From positions 1 to 64,000 of the forward strand of contig NZ_SAIS01000007.1 in NCBI RefSeq assembly GCF_004360155.1: 64,000 bases of DNA, written 5' to 3'. Shown piece by piece: positions 16,050-25,365 of this stretch. The position numbers were made by a program, and so were the translations under genes. The DNA is from Paraglaciecola marina (GTDB lineage Bacteria > Pseudomonadota > Gammaproteobacteria > Enterobacterales > Alteromonadaceae). Position 1 is the first letter of the stretch, and every line of letters starts with the position of its first letter. The notes below the pieces were generated by a model, which was given only the letters and a program-made list of their open reading frames with translations, had not been told where the DNA came from and searched no databases.

Positions 16050-16569
16050 CTAACAAGTTTTGAATAAAGAATAAAAATAAAATTACCACCATTACAGATA
16101 GATCTAAGCCGCCTAAGTCAGGCATACGCTTACGTATTGGTGCAAGTAAGGGCTCAGTGAGTTGCCCCATTACTAATTCAATTGGATTACGACCTTGGCT
16201 AACCCAGCTTAATATGGCTCTGAGTATCAACACGTAAATTAATAAACTTAAAGCTTCTTTGAGTACTGTGATAACAGACAAAATGGTTATTTGCAGTGGA
16301 TTAATTTCAATTCCACCAACCACTAAACGAATGACTACTAGCTTAACTGCCGCTACTAGTAGTGCCAGAACCAATGTTGCTGTATCCAGTCTTCCTATCG
16401 AAGGTAGGACTCTACGTAATGGCCCTACCAATGGGTGAGTAGCTTTCACAACAAATTGACTAAATGGATTGTAAAAGTCGGCTCTTGCAAATTGTAGCCA
16501 TAATCGCAGTAAGACTACCATCAGGTATAAGTTAAACAGTGTATCAATAAGTATTAAAACTGAGTTCAT
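16027..16569 (-). CDS. yggT: YggT-family membrane protein
   Basis: This 180-residue integral membrane protein has two YGGT repeats: LRLWLQFARADFYNPFSQFV then HPLVGPLRRVLP, and ILRAILSWVSQGRNP then LTEPLLAPIRKRMPDLGGLD. Each carries the paired helix and P-x-R motif. YggT proteins are linked to cell envelope integrity, K+ homeostasis and, in phototrophs, division-plane functions, but the biochemical role is unsettled. It lies in the conserved order yggS-proC-yggT, 24 bp after proC, and overlaps the DUF4426 gene. Confidence 0.92.
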   Translation of the reverse strand: MNSVLILIDTLFNLYLMVVLLRLWLQFARADFYNPFSQFVVKATHPLVGPLRRVLPSIGRLDTATLVLALLVAAVKLVVIRLVVGGIEINPLQITILSVITVLKEALSLLIYVLILRAILSWVSQGRNPIELVMGQLTEPLLAPIRKRMPDLGGLDLSVMVVILFLFFIQNLLGEWFGIY

Positions 16570-16593
16570 TGGGAGTTGCTTTCCTAAAATTTA

Positions 16594-17415
16594 TTAAAAC
16601 TGAAGAGACATTTCTTCGGCTCGTTTAACTGCTGCTTGCATTGCTTTGGCAATAATTTGCTCTAAGCCTTGGTCTTGCAATGCTTCTACTGCTTTTGCAG
16701 TCGTGCCTCCTTTAGAGGTGACTTGGGTCCGTAGCTCGCTTAATTCAAGGTCTGGATTGTGACAAACCATTTCGGCTGCCCCTAACATGGCTTGTTGTAC
16801 TAACAAGCGGGCCGTGGGTTTTTCGAAACCCATCGCAATGGCTTCTTTTTCCATCGCCTCTAAAAATAAGAAAAAGTAAGCTGGGCTGCTACCTGCAGCA
16901 GCAATCACGCCGTCCATCATGGGCTCTTCGTTGACCCAAGCTATTTTTCCAACTTGCGTTAACAAATTACCTGCAAATTCTTTATCGGTATCTTGTACTT
17001 TTGCATCAGCAAATAAGCCTGTCATCCCCAGAGCCAAAGCGCTTGGAGTATTAGGCATGGTACGAATAACGGCATAGTCACCGCCCAGCATTTCTTTTAG
17101 CCTAGTGGTAGTAATACCTGCAGCGATAGATACAAAAAGTTTATCCGATAAATCTATTGCCTTATCGAATGCGCCACTGACGTGTTCCATTAATTGTGGT
17201 TTTACAGCAAGTACAATCACTTGAGCAAATTCGATTGCTTGGTTGTTATCTTGGGTGATATTGATGCCACACTCAGCTTTCAGTGCATCTAGTTTGGCCA
17301 CAGACGGGTTACTGGCAATGATTAACTCTGCCGGATAAGCGTTTTTGATGAGTCCACCTATGATGCTTTTGGTCATGTTACCTGCACCGATAAAAGCTAT
17401 TTTTCTATGTTGCAT
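16594..17415 (-). CDS. proC: Pyrroline-5-carboxylate reductase
   Basis: This enzyme makes proline from pyrroline-5-carboxylate with NAD(P)H. The Rossmann motif KIAFIGAGNMTKSIIGGL is at the N-terminus. VLAVKPQLM, the substrate region VIRTMPNTPSALALGMTGL and the C-terminal signature GSSPAYFFLFLEAM with TSKGGTTAKAV complete the family pattern. The ATG at 17415 gives 273 residues, the usual length, and overlaps the end of yggS by 11 bp. The longer reading from 17445 would extend far into yggS and is less likely. Confidence 0.95.
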   Translation of the reverse strand: MQHRKIAFIGAGNMTKSIIGGLIKNAYPAELIIASNPSVAKLDALKAECGINITQDNNQAIEFAQVIVLAVKPQLMEHVSGAFDKAIDLSDKLFVSIAAGITTTRLKEMLGGDYAVIRTMPNTPSALALGMTGLFADAKVQDTDKEFAGNLLTQVGKIAWVNEEPMMDGVIAAAGSSPAYFFLFLEAMEKEAIAMGFEKPTARLLVQQAMLGAAEMVCHNPDLELSELRTQVTSKGGTTAKAVEALQDQGLEQIIAKAMQAAVKRAEEMSLQF

Positions 17416-18112
17416 TAGATTCCTTAGTTTGGTTACGTTTTCCAAATATAGCTGTGCCTACTCTGATCATGGTGCTGTCATTATTGACAGCTTGCTCCAT
17501 ATCACCGGACATCCCCATGGATAGGGTATCTATATTGGGGGAGGTCGTTTTCAAGGCATTAAATAAATCGGCCATTTTTCTAAAACTGTTTTGTTGTTGC
17601 TCAGGCGTCTGCTGTCCTTTAGGGATGGTCATTAAGCCACGCAACAGTAAATTTGGCATCTTAGCGATTGCATCAACAAAATCGTTTAACTCTGCTGATT
17701 TGATGCCAGCTTTGTTTGGGTCGTCATCAATATTAACTTGTATACAAATGTAGAGTTCTTTATCTGCAGGGCACTGATCATTTAAGCGCTGCGCTATTTT
17801 AAGGCGGTCAACACTTTGTACCCAGTCAAAATGGGTAGCGACAACCCGAGTTTTATTTGACTGCAGTGGGCCAATAAAGTGCCATTCAATATCGTCTAGC
17901 TTTTGTAATTCTTGTATTTTTTCAATACCTTCCTGTACATAATTTTCACCAAACAAACGTTGTCCAACTTCATACGCTTGGACAATATCAGATACGGGTT
18001 TAGTCTTACTAACCGCTAGTAATTTTACACTATTTGGAGCACGATGGGCTTCTAACGTTGATTGCTTAATCGTGGTTTGTACGCTTTTAAGTCGTTCTGC
18101 TATTGTTTCCAT
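17405..18112 (-). CDS. yggS: YggS-family PLP homeostasis protein (PLPHP)
   Basis: This is a 235-residue single-domain TIM-barrel PLP protein. The PLP lysine lies in LLAVSKTKP (Lys36). FGENYVQE, IEWHFIGPLQSNK, the HFDWVQSVD strand and the LSMGMSGDMEQAV phosphate-binding loop are all present. PLPHP buffers pyridoxal phosphate and influences amino-acid and keto-acid pools; it has no known catalytic turnover. It is divergent from pilT with only 30 bp between starts, as in many gammaproteobacteria, and is coupled to proC downstream. Confidence 0.95.
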   Translation of the reverse strand: METIAERLKSVQTTIKQSTLEAHRAPNSVKLLAVSKTKPVSDIVQAYEVGQRLFGENYVQEGIEKIQELQKLDDIEWHFIGPLQSNKTRVVATHFDWVQSVDRLKIAQRLNDQCPADKELYICIQVNIDDDPNKAGIKSAELNDFVDAIAKMPNLLLRGLMTIPKGQQTPEQQQNSFRKMADLFNALKTTSPNIDTLSMGMSGDMEQAVNNDSTMIRVGTAIFGKRNQTKESNAT

Positions 18113-18142
18113 ACTGCAACATAATATACGGAGAATATTGCT

Positions 18143-19186
18143 TTGGATATTACCGAACTTTTAGCCTTTAGTGTTAAAAATAAAGCTTCAGATTTACATC
18201 TTTCTGCCGGATTACCCCCAATTATTCGTGTTGATGGTGAAATGCGCCGTCTTAATATTCCCGCCTTGGAGCATAAAGACGTCCATGGCCTCATTTATGA
18301 AATCATGAATGATAAGCAGCGTAAGGAATATGAAGAAAATTTAGAGACAGATTTCTCGTTTGAGGTAAAAGACCTTTCTCGCTTCAGGGTTAATGCATTT
18401 ATGCAAAACCGCGGGGCAGCCGCAGTACTCAGAACTATCCCCAGCGATATCTTAAGTTTAGATGATTTAGGCGCCCCAGAAATATTTAAAGATATTATCA
18501 ATCAACCCACAGGTATTGTTCTAGTAACAGGCGCTACCGGATCAGGTAAAAGTACAACTTTGGCGGCTATGATTGATCATATAAACAAGACCAAGCGTGA
18601 GCATATTCTTACAATTGAAGATCCTATTGAATTTGTGCATGAGAACAAAATGTGTGTTCTCAACCAGCGTGAAGTTCATCGTGATACTCACAGCTTTAAT
18701 AATGCACTACGCTCAGCTTTGCGTGAAGATCCAGACATCATTTTGGTTGGTGAACTTAGGGATTTAGAAACCATTCGATTAGCTATTTCGGCTGCTGAAA
18801 CAGGGCATTTAGTATTTGGTACTTTGCACACCAACTCAGCGCCTAAAACTATCGATAGATTAATTGACGTATTCCCTGCTGCTGAAAAATCCATGATACG
18901 TTCAATGTTGTCTGAATCTCTCCGTGCCGTTATTTCGCAAACCTTATTGAAGAAAAATGGTGGAGGACGAGTCGCCGCCCATGAAATTATGTTGGGGATT
19001 CCGGCTATTCGTAACCTGATCCGTGAAGATAAAGTGCCACAGATGTATTCGGTGATTCAAACCGGTCAGTCTCACGGTATGCAAACTATGGATCAGTGTT
19101 TACAAAAGCTGGTGGCTCAAGGACTTATTTCCCCACAAGACGCGGCAGCAAAGTCTGTCGATAAAAAAACCTCTCCTGGTTTTTAA
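18143..19186 (+). CDS. pilT: Type IV pilus retraction ATPase PilT
   Basis: This is a 347-residue hexameric ATPase that depolymerises type IV pili. Walker A GATGSGKSTT lies at 130-139, followed by the Asp box (EDPIEFVH), Walker B (DIILVGELRDLETI), the His box (TGHLVFGTLHT) and the PilT-specific AIRNLIRE near the C-terminus, required for retraction. The start is TTG at 18143, supported by GGAGA nine bases upstream. It is followed after 9 bp by pilU, so the two form an operon. Confidence 0.96.
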   Translation: MDITELLAFSVKNKASDLHLSAGLPPIIRVDGEMRRLNIPALEHKDVHGLIYEIMNDKQRKEYEENLETDFSFEVKDLSRFRVNAFMQNRGAAAVLRTIPSDILSLDDLGAPEIFKDIINQPTGIVLVTGATGSGKSTTLAAMIDHINKTKREHILTIEDPIEFVHENKMCVLNQREVHRDTHSFNNALRSALREDPDIILVGELRDLETIRLAISAAETGHLVFGTLHTNSAPKTIDRLIDVFPAAEKSMIRSMLSESLRAVISQTLLKKNGGGRVAAHEIMLGIPAIRNLIREDKVPQMYSVIQTGQSHGMQTMDQCLQKLVAQGLISPQDAAAKSVDKKTSPGF

Positions 19187-19195
19187 GGATTTATT

Positions 19196-20308
19196 ATGGA
19201 ACTCACCCCTTACCTTGAAGCAATGCAAGACTTAGGTGCCTCAGATTTATTTGTAACTGTTGGTTTTCCTGTTAGTGCTAAAGTCAACGGACAAATGACA
19301 CCCGTTGGTAGCAGTAATTTATCAGAAGATGAAGCATTGGCTTTAGTTCATGACGCCATGAACGACAAACAACGAGAAGAGTTTGAGCGAACCAAAGAGT
19401 GTAACTTTGCCATTGCCCGAGATGACATAGGTCGTTTCCGTTGTAGTGCATTTTGGCAAAGAGACATGGCCGGTATGGTGGTAAGGCGTATTGTGACGCA
19501 AATCCCTCGGGTTGAAGCTTTGGGGCTGCCTGATACATTAAAAGACGTCATCATGTCTAAAAGAGGCTTGTTGCTGTTCGTTGGTGCCACTGGTACTGGT
19601 AAATCAACCTCATTGGCCGCTTTGATGGGACATAGAAATCAGCATTCTCGTGGGCATATTTTAACCATTGAAGACCCTATTGAATTTGTACATGAACACG
19701 GTAATTGCGTGGTCACTCAGCGTGAGGTGGGTATCGATACCCAGTCTTTTGACGATGCGTTAAAAAGCTCTTTACGTCAGGCACCGGATGTTATTTTGAT
19801 TGGTGAGATTCGTTCTATGGAAACCATGGAATATGCCATGTCATTTGCTGATACGGGGCATTTATGTGTGGCAACACTGCATGCTAATAATGCGAATCAG
19901 GCCATTGAACGTATCATGCACTTAGCGCCCCCTGAACAACATGAAAAACTACGATTTGATTTGAGTTTAAATATGCGGGCGATAGTGGCTCAGCAATTGG
20001 TGCCTACACCAGATGGTAAAGGCCGTGTCGCTGCCATAGAAATCCTTTTAAACTCACCATTAGTGACTGACCTTATTCAACGTAATGAAATTGGTGGCCT
20101 AAAAGAAGCCATGAAAAAAGGTAAAGAGATGGGGATGCAGAGTTTTGACATGGCTCTGTACGAATTATACAAAGCCGGTAAAGTGACACTCGAGCACGCA
20201 ATTCACCATGCTGATTCACCGAATGATCTGCGATTAATGATTAAGTTGGATTCTGATGAAGGAAATCAGCTAGGATCACTGTCTAATGTATCTATTGATA
20301 TGGATTAA
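19196..20308 (+). CDS. pilU: Type IV pilus retraction ATPase paralogue PilU
   Basis: The protein has 370 residues and the same core as PilT: Walker A GATGTGKSTS, EDPIEFVHEHGNC, Walker B VILIGEIRSMETM and a CVATLHANN His box. The PilT AIRNLIRE motif is replaced by LVTDLIQRNEI, and there is a longer C-terminal tail, which marks PilU. PilU works as a PilT-dependent helper motor for forceful retraction. It is co-directional and tightly spaced with pilT. The next gene begins 31 bp downstream. Confidence 0.95.
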   Translation: MELTPYLEAMQDLGASDLFVTVGFPVSAKVNGQMTPVGSSNLSEDEALALVHDAMNDKQREEFERTKECNFAIARDDIGRFRCSAFWQRDMAGMVVRRIVTQIPRVEALGLPDTLKDVIMSKRGLLLFVGATGTGKSTSLAALMGHRNQHSRGHILTIEDPIEFVHEHGNCVVTQREVGIDTQSFDDALKSSLRQAPDVILIGEIRSMETMEYAMSFADTGHLCVATLHANNANQAIERIMHLAPPEQHEKLRFDLSLNMRAIVAQQLVPTPDGKGRVAAIEILLNSPLVTDLIQRNEIGGLKEAMKKGKEMGMQSFDMALYELYKAGKVTLEHAIHHADSPNDLRLMIKLDSDEGNQLGSLSNVSIDMD

Positions 20309-20339
20309 TAGATAACTTCAGACTTTAATTGGTGGCAGA

Positions 20340-20654
20340 GTGAAAAAAGTATATTCCCATAACGACCGTTTTATGGTGTTTCAAGTAAAACAACTGTTAG
20401 ATGATAAAGGCATTGATTGCTTTATTAAGAACGAGTTTGCCATTGGTGCGGTTGGTGAATTATCTGCGGTTGATGCTGCCCCCGAGGTATGGATTGTTGA
20501 TGAGGAATGGTTACCTAAAGTTGAACAGTTTATTCGTCGCTTCGAGGAGCAGCCAGAAAGTTCAGAGTCTTGGCTTTGCAAAACATGTAATGAGCTAAAC
20601 GAGCCTAACTTCGAAGTCTGTTGGAAATGCGGTACCGATATCTATGACAATTAG
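20340..20654 (+). CDS. DUF2007-domain protein with C-terminal zinc ribbon
   Basis: This is a 104-residue soluble protein. The N-terminal VYSHNDRFMVFQVKQLLDDK and GIDCFIKNEF resemble the DUF2007 (putative signal-transducing) domain, about residues 1-68. The C-terminal part carries CKTCNE and CWKCGT, a two-knuckle zinc-ribbon pattern (Cys-x2-Cys, 11 residues, Cys-x2-Cys). The start is GTG at 20340. Its 3' end overlaps xerD by 11 bp, so it is probably coupled with it and part of the pilTU-xerD transcription unit. The role is unknown. Confidence 0.75.
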   Translation: MKKVYSHNDRFMVFQVKQLLDDKGIDCFIKNEFAIGAVGELSAVDAAPEVWIVDEEWLPKVEQFIRRFEEQPESSESWLCKTCNELNEPNFEVCWKCGTDIYDN

Positions 20655-21549
20655 TCAAACAGACAAAGAGCAAATTGAAACTTTTATTGAGGCTATGTGG
20701 TTAGAAAAAGGTTTAAGTGAAAATACCCTAAGTGCTTACCGTGCAGATTTAACTAAATTTGCGGTATATTTGCAGCAATCATCAGCAAACGTTACTTTAA
20801 TCAATTTTGAACAGGAGTTCCTGAATCAATATATAGCAACGCGCTACGATGGCGGTTTATCAGAACGCAGCACCTCCAGGTTTTTAAGTAGCATCCGCAG
20901 TTTGTGCCAATACATGTTGCGGCAAAAGATTCGAGCTGACGACCCAATAAGCTTAATGCAGAACCCCAAGCTTCCGCAGACTTTGCCAAAAACCTTAAGT
21001 GAATCTCAAGTTGAAGATTTACTCAATGCACCGCAAACAGATGATCCCATACAGCTTAGAGATAAGGCTATGTTAGAGGTTTTGTATGCTACTGGATTAA
21101 GGGTAACAGAGTTAATTAGCCTAAGACTTGATCAAGTTAGTTTAGTACAAGGCGTAGTAAGAGTGACAGGCAAAGGAAATAAAGAGCGACTTGTGCCATT
21201 AGGTGAGGAAGCAATTGAATGGATAGCTCAGTTCTTAAAAGAAGGTAGAACTTTATTGTTGAAGTCTGAAAGCGATATAGTATTTCCTAGCAAACGTGGG
21301 GTTGCTATGACCCGGCAAACTTTCTGGCATAGAATAAAAATTTATAGTCAATTGGCAGGTATTAAAACCGAATTATCTCCCCATACATTGCGTCATGCGT
21401 TTGCCACTCACTTGTTGAATCATGGAGCGGATTTACGAGTGGTTCAAATGTTATTGGGCCATAGTGATTTATCCACCACGCAAATTTATACCCATGTGGC
21501 AACAGAACGATTACAAAAGTTAGTAGCCGAGCATCATCCAAGAGGCTAA
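20644..21549 (+). CDS. xerD: Tyrosine recombinase XerD
   Basis: This 301-residue site-specific recombinase resolves chromosome dimers at dif with XerC. The N-terminal SAM-like core-binding domain is ENTLSAYRADLTKF. The catalytic residues are Arg153 (ATGLRVTEL), His247 and Arg250 (SPHTLRHAFATHLL), His273 (LLGHSDLSTTQIYTHV) and nucleophile Tyr282. It is followed downstream by dsbC and recJ, the classical gammaproteobacterial order xerD-dsbC-recJ, which separates it from XerC. It starts inside the DUF2007 gene. Confidence 0.95.
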   Translation: MTISQTDKEQIETFIEAMWLEKGLSENTLSAYRADLTKFAVYLQQSSANVTLINFEQEFLNQYIATRYDGGLSERSTSRFLSSIRSLCQYMLRQKIRADDPISLMQNPKLPQTLPKTLSESQVEDLLNAPQTDDPIQLRDKAMLEVLYATGLRVTELISLRLDQVSLVQGVVRVTGKGNKERLVPLGEEAIEWIAQFLKEGRTLLLKSESDIVFPSKRGVAMTRQTFWHRIKIYSQLAGIKTELSPHTLRHAFATHLLNHGADLRVVQMLLGHSDLSTTQIYTHVATERLQKLVAEHHPRG

Positions 21550-21690
21550 TGTGTTAAAAAATGCATATTAAGCTATTGGGTTACATCTTGGCTTCGGATA
21601 AACTTAACTCTTTACAATTGATAGTCTTTTATTTGAAATTATTCTCCCTTTTTAGGGTCATATAGATATTGAAATTACTTGGAAAACCCA

Positions 21691-22422
21691 ATGAAAAAGT
21701 GGACAAAAATTAGCAACATCATAGCCGGCTTATTGTTAAGCGTTAGTTACACTGCATCTGCGGCAGACGAGACTGCTGAATATGAACAAGTGAAATCTAA
21801 AATTGAGAACAATTTAAGGATGCAAATTAGCTCTATTGGTGATGCGCCAGTATCTGGTTTGTTACAAATTTTGACTGAGCGTGGTTTATTTTATACCAGC
21901 ACAGATGGTAAGTATCTATTGCAAGCTCGTATCTTTGATGTAGAAGATGGCATGCGCAACGTGACTGAAGACACCTTAGGTAAGGTTCGTATTGATGGTT
22001 TAAAGACCTTCGAGAATGACTTAATTGAATACAAAGCCAAAGATGAAAAATACGTTGTGAATGTGTTCACTGATATCACCTGTGGATATTGTCGTAAGTT
22101 GCACAATCAAATGGATGAATATAATAATTTGGGTATTACAGTACGTTATTTGGCCTTTCCTCGAGCAGGTTTAAATAGTGAATCATACAACGACATGGTA
22201 TCTGTGTGGTGTGCTGATAACCCTCAAGAAGCTATGAATAATGCGAAAGCAGGAGCAAATGTTGCTCGTAAAAACTGTAGTACCAAAGTTGCGGAGCAAT
22301 ATGTCTTTGGTCAGCAAATTGGAGTAGGCGGTACGCCAAATATTATTCTTCCTGATGGGTCAGTTATCCCAGGATACCAACCACCAAGCAAATTAGAAGA
22401 AGCCCTTAAAGCTACACTGTAA
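21691..22422 (+). CDS. dsbC: Thiol:disulfide interchange protein DsbC
   Basis: This is a periplasmic disulfide isomerase of about 243 residues. It has a signal peptide ending SASA-like (YTASAADE), an N-terminal dimerisation domain (about 30-90), and a thioredoxin domain with active-site CGYC in TDITCGYCRKLH (Cys131/Cys134). The structural Cys pair is in VSVWCADN and ARKNCST, and the cis-Pro is in GVGGTPNIIL. ATG 21691 is preceded by GGAA and is preferred to the TTG at 21679. It is isolated from xerD by a promoter-sized gap and ends at a strong terminator. Confidence 0.95.
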   Translation: MKKWTKISNIIAGLLLSVSYTASAADETAEYEQVKSKIENNLRMQISSIGDAPVSGLLQILTERGLFYTSTDGKYLLQARIFDVEDGMRNVTEDTLGKVRIDGLKTFENDLIEYKAKDEKYVVNVFTDITCGYCRKLHNQMDEYNNLGITVRYLAFPRAGLNSESYNDMVSVWCADNPQEAMNNAKAGANVARKNCSTKVAEQYVFGQQIGVGGTPNIILPDGSVIPGYQPPSKLEEALKATL

Positions 22423-22444
22423 GTCTTCTTTCAAGTTTTGTATC

Positions 22445-22474
22445 AAGCCCGTAATATACGGGCTTTTGTTTTTG
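22445..22474 (+). terminator. Rho-independent terminator after dsbC
   Basis: AAGCCCGTA and TACGGGCTT form a tight 9-bp stem, followed by TTGTTTTTG. It lies 23 bp after the dsbC stop and 25 bp before recJ. Confidence 0.82.
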
Positions 22475-22498
22475 TCCTTTAAAATATAGATAGTCCTT

Positions 22499-24226
22499 AT
22501 GCCTAATGTGCAAATACGCCGCAGAGAACATCAAGATAGTAGTCACTTACCGGATTCAATCCATCCTAGAATCAAACAAATTTACGCCGACAGAGGCATA
22601 GAAAGTGAATCTCAGCTGCAGAAAAACGTACAGTCTTTGTTGCATTACCAAGATTTAACTGGGGTATCTAAAGCAATTAAGTTACTCGCTGACGCTATTT
22701 TGGCAGAGCGAAAAATTATGATTATTGGTGATTTCGATGCTGATGGTGCGACTAGTACCGCGCTTAGTATGTTGTCTTTAGCATGGATGGGCTCTAAGCA
22801 TCATGATTACCTGGTGCCTAATCGTTTTGATTTTGGTTATGGCTTAAGTCCAGAAATTGTAGATGTGGCTCACCAACAAAAAGCACAGTTGATTATGACT
22901 GTTGATAATGGAATTGCCTGCTTTGCTGGCGTAGCAAAAGCTAAGTCCTTAGGGATGGATGTAGTGATAACTGATCATCACCTAGCGGCAGAATCTCTGC
23001 CCAATGCTGATGCTATTGTTAATCCAAATCAACCTGGGTGTGAGTTTTTATCTAAAAACTTAGCTGGGGTGGGGGTTGCCTTTTATCTGATGTTGGCGTT
23101 AAGGGCTGAGTTGAAACAAATAGGGTGGTTTGAACAAAAGGGAATACCTATACCAAACTTGGCAGATTTACTCGATGTCGTCGCCTTAGGAACTGTGGCA
23201 GACGTGGTGCCTCTTGATGCCAACAACCGAATATTGGTACATCAAGGCTTACAACGTATTCGCGGTAATAAATGTCGTCCTGGTATAAAAGCCATTATGG
23301 AAGTCGCGTCCAGAGATAAGCGCCGCATGCAAGCATCTGACTTAGGTTTTGTGATTGGTCCGCGCCTAAATGCAGCAGGGCGTTTAGATGACATGTCATT
23401 GGGTATTGAGTGCCTGCTGACAGACTCTGACACTAAAGCACGACAAATTGCAGTACAACTTGATGGCCTAAATCGAGAGCGCCGTGAAATTGAAGGTTCA
23501 ATGCAACAAGAGGCAGTTAAAGCATTGGATAACTTAAACCTGGAAGCTAATAGCTTACCTTTTGGTTTAGTGCTTTACGAAGAAACCTACCATCAAGGGG
23601 TGATTGGAATTTTAGCTGGGCGCATAAAAGAGAAGTACTATCGCCCGACTATCGCTTTTGCGCACCATGATGACCATAACCTCAAAGGCTCTGCTCGGTC
23701 TATTCCGGGGTTACATATTCGAGACTTACTTGAAGAGTTAAATAGTCGTTATCCAGATATTATTAGTAAGTTTGGTGGCCATGCGATGGCGGCAGGTTTA
23801 AGTTTACCTTTAAATAATTTACAAGCTTTCAAGCAGGCATTTAACCAATTGGCTGAAGAAGCCCTAGAGGACAAACCCTTAGCTGGCGAATTGGTGACAG
23901 ATGGTGATCTAGATGCTGCAGATTTCACCTTGGATTTTGCACAGCAAGTAAAAGATGCTGGGCCTTGGGGGCAGCAGTTTCCAGAACCGTTATTTGATGG
24001 TGAATTTCAACTTATGGACCAGCGCCTTGTGGGCAGTAAGCATTTAAAAATGATGCTCAAACATGCAAGTGGAATATTAATTGACGCCATTGCTTTTAAC
24101 ATTGACTTAGCTTTGTGGCCAAACCCAGATTGTCGCCATGTGAGTGTGGCTTATAAATTAGATATTAATGAATTTCGAGGAAAAACCAGCTTACAATTAA
24201 TGGTTGATGGTTTGCTAGCTTTATAA
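22499..24226 (+). CDS. recJ: Single-stranded-DNA-specific exonuclease RecJ
   Basis: This is a 575-residue 5'-3' ssDNA exonuclease of the DHH phosphoesterase superfamily, acting in RecF-pathway repair and mismatch repair. Motifs: MIIGDFDADGATSTAL (motif I), VDNGIAC, VITDHHL (DHH), NPNQPGCEF, GVAFYLMLAL, and the DHHA1 portion with GRIKEKYYRPTI and SKFGGHAMAAG. The length is close to that of E. coli RecJ. It follows the dsbC terminator, so it has its own promoter. Confidence 0.95.
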   Translation: MPNVQIRRREHQDSSHLPDSIHPRIKQIYADRGIESESQLQKNVQSLLHYQDLTGVSKAIKLLADAILAERKIMIIGDFDADGATSTALSMLSLAWMGSKHHDYLVPNRFDFGYGLSPEIVDVAHQQKAQLIMTVDNGIACFAGVAKAKSLGMDVVITDHHLAAESLPNADAIVNPNQPGCEFLSKNLAGVGVAFYLMLALRAELKQIGWFEQKGIPIPNLADLLDVVALGTVADVVPLDANNRILVHQGLQRIRGNKCRPGIKAIMEVASRDKRRMQASDLGFVIGPRLNAAGRLDDMSLGIECLLTDSDTKARQIAVQLDGLNRERREIEGSMQQEAVKALDNLNLEANSLPFGLVLYEETYHQGVIGILAGRIKEKYYRPTIAFAHHDDHNLKGSARSIPGLHIRDLLEELNSRYPDIISKFGGHAMAAGLSLPLNNLQAFKQAFNQLAEEALEDKPLAGELVTDGDLDAADFTLDFAQQVKDAGPWGQQFPEPLFDGEFQLMDQRLVGSKHLKMMLKHASGILIDAIAFNIDLALWPNPDCRHVSVAYKLDINEFRGKTSLQLMVDGLLAL

Positions 24227-24305
24227 TGCTGTGGTTTGAAGCTTAAGCATTTATGAAATTCCCGAAAAGTGCTAGACTAGTTTTTTTATCGAATTAAAAA
24301 ATGTT

Positions 24306-24587
24306 ATGGCAAAAAAATCCGACGTAGAAAAGTTATTAGATAAACACGATAACCTCACACATTCAGAAGATATGTCTGTGGTCTCTCATGTTCAAAGAAA
24401 AGACGATGATTGGTTTGCTAATACGCTGATGATCGAAGGGACTGATGTGCCTTTTAAGTTTCGTCGTAGAAAAATGTATAAAAACCTGACTGGCTCCAGA
24501 GTTAATTTAACGTATTATCCTATCACCGAAGATATCGCCGGAATGGAATTTGAAGCCATGAAAGTGGTACGCATTAAAGTCAGTTAA
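24306..24587 (+). CDS. Conserved hypothetical protein (93 aa)
   Basis: This is a small soluble, basic-acidic mixed protein with no signal or membrane segment. It starts MAKKSDVEKLLDKHDN, has a central HVQRKDDDWFANTLMIEG strand and a basic FKFRRRKMYK turn, and ends in FEAMKVVRIKVS. The beta-rich second half looks like a small barrel. It lies between recJ and recO, in the same direction, as in related Alteromonadales as far as I recall. No function is recognised. Confidence 0.7.
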   Translation: MAKKSDVEKLLDKHDNLTHSEDMSVVSHVQRKDDDWFANTLMIEGTDVPFKFRRRKMYKNLTGSRVNLTYYPITEDIAGMEFEAMKVVRIKVS

Positions 24588-24627
24588 GCAAACGCTTAAT
24601 TAATCCCCTTACATAAGGTTATTTCTG

Positions 24628-25365
24628 TTGGTTTCTGAGCCACTACATGGTTTTGTATTGCACCGCCGAGCATACAGAGAAACCAGTTACCTAACTGATC
24701 TATTTACCCTAGAAATGGGTAAGATAAGTACAGTGGTCAGGGGCGTGAGAGGAAATAAAGGCGATAAAAAAAGCTTATTACAGTCTTTTCAACCCTTGTT
24801 ATTTAGTGTTTCTGGTAAACATGAACTTCGAAACCTCAATCAGCTAGAATCAAACGGTAAAATGCTTAATTTAGGTGGCCATCAGTTGTTTTGTGCCATG
24901 TATTTAAATGAGTTATTGAATCGGCTACTACCTAAAGAAGTCCCACACCCAGAGCTTTACGAGTATTATTTTCAAAGCTTGATTTTGCTGCAAAGTGATT
25001 GTGAAGTTGAACCATGTTTGCGTCAGTTTGAGCTTATTTTATTGGATGAACTGGGATATGGAATAGACTTACTCCATGATTTTGAAACCAATCAGCCAGT
25101 TAAACCGGATGTCGATTATTGCCTAGTGTTAGAGCAAGGTGTTACAGCCATAGGTAGCGGCTCGATAGGTTCTAATCGTTTTTCTGGTCAATCTCTTATT
25201 GCGATGACTAATGATAATTGGACGACAGATAGTTTAAAATGTGCAAAGTATATAACGCGAACTGCATTAGCCCACTTACTAGGACATAAACCGTTGAAAA
25301 GCAGAGAGCTTTTTCAACAAACATGGACTAAAAGTGGTTTTAGAAAAAGTGAGGAGCTTAAATGA
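24628..25365 (+). CDS. recO: DNA repair protein RecO
   Basis: The protein has 245 residues. The N-terminal OB fold is [20 protein letters not shown] then [14 protein letters not shown], typical of RecO, which loads RecA with RecR and anneals ssDNA-SSB complexes. The helical C-terminal part has [12 protein letters not shown] and the [11 protein letters not shown] motif. Zinc-binding cysteines seen in some RecO proteins are not evident. The start is TTG at 24628. The stop overlaps the pdxJ start (ATGA), giving tight coupling in the conserved recO-pdxJ-acpS operon. Confidence 0.94.
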   Translation: MVSEPLHGFVLHRRAYRETSYLTDLFTLEMGKISTVVRGVRGNKGDKKSLLQSFQPLLFSVSGKHELRNLNQLESNGKMLNLGGHQLFCAMYLNELLNRLLPKEVPHPELYEYYFQSLILLQSDCEVEPCLRQFELILLDELGYGIDLLHDFETNQPVKPDVDYCLVLEQGVTAIGSGSIGSNRFSGQSLIAMTNDNWTTDSLKCAKYITRTALAHLLGHKPLKSRELFQQTWTKSGFRKSEELK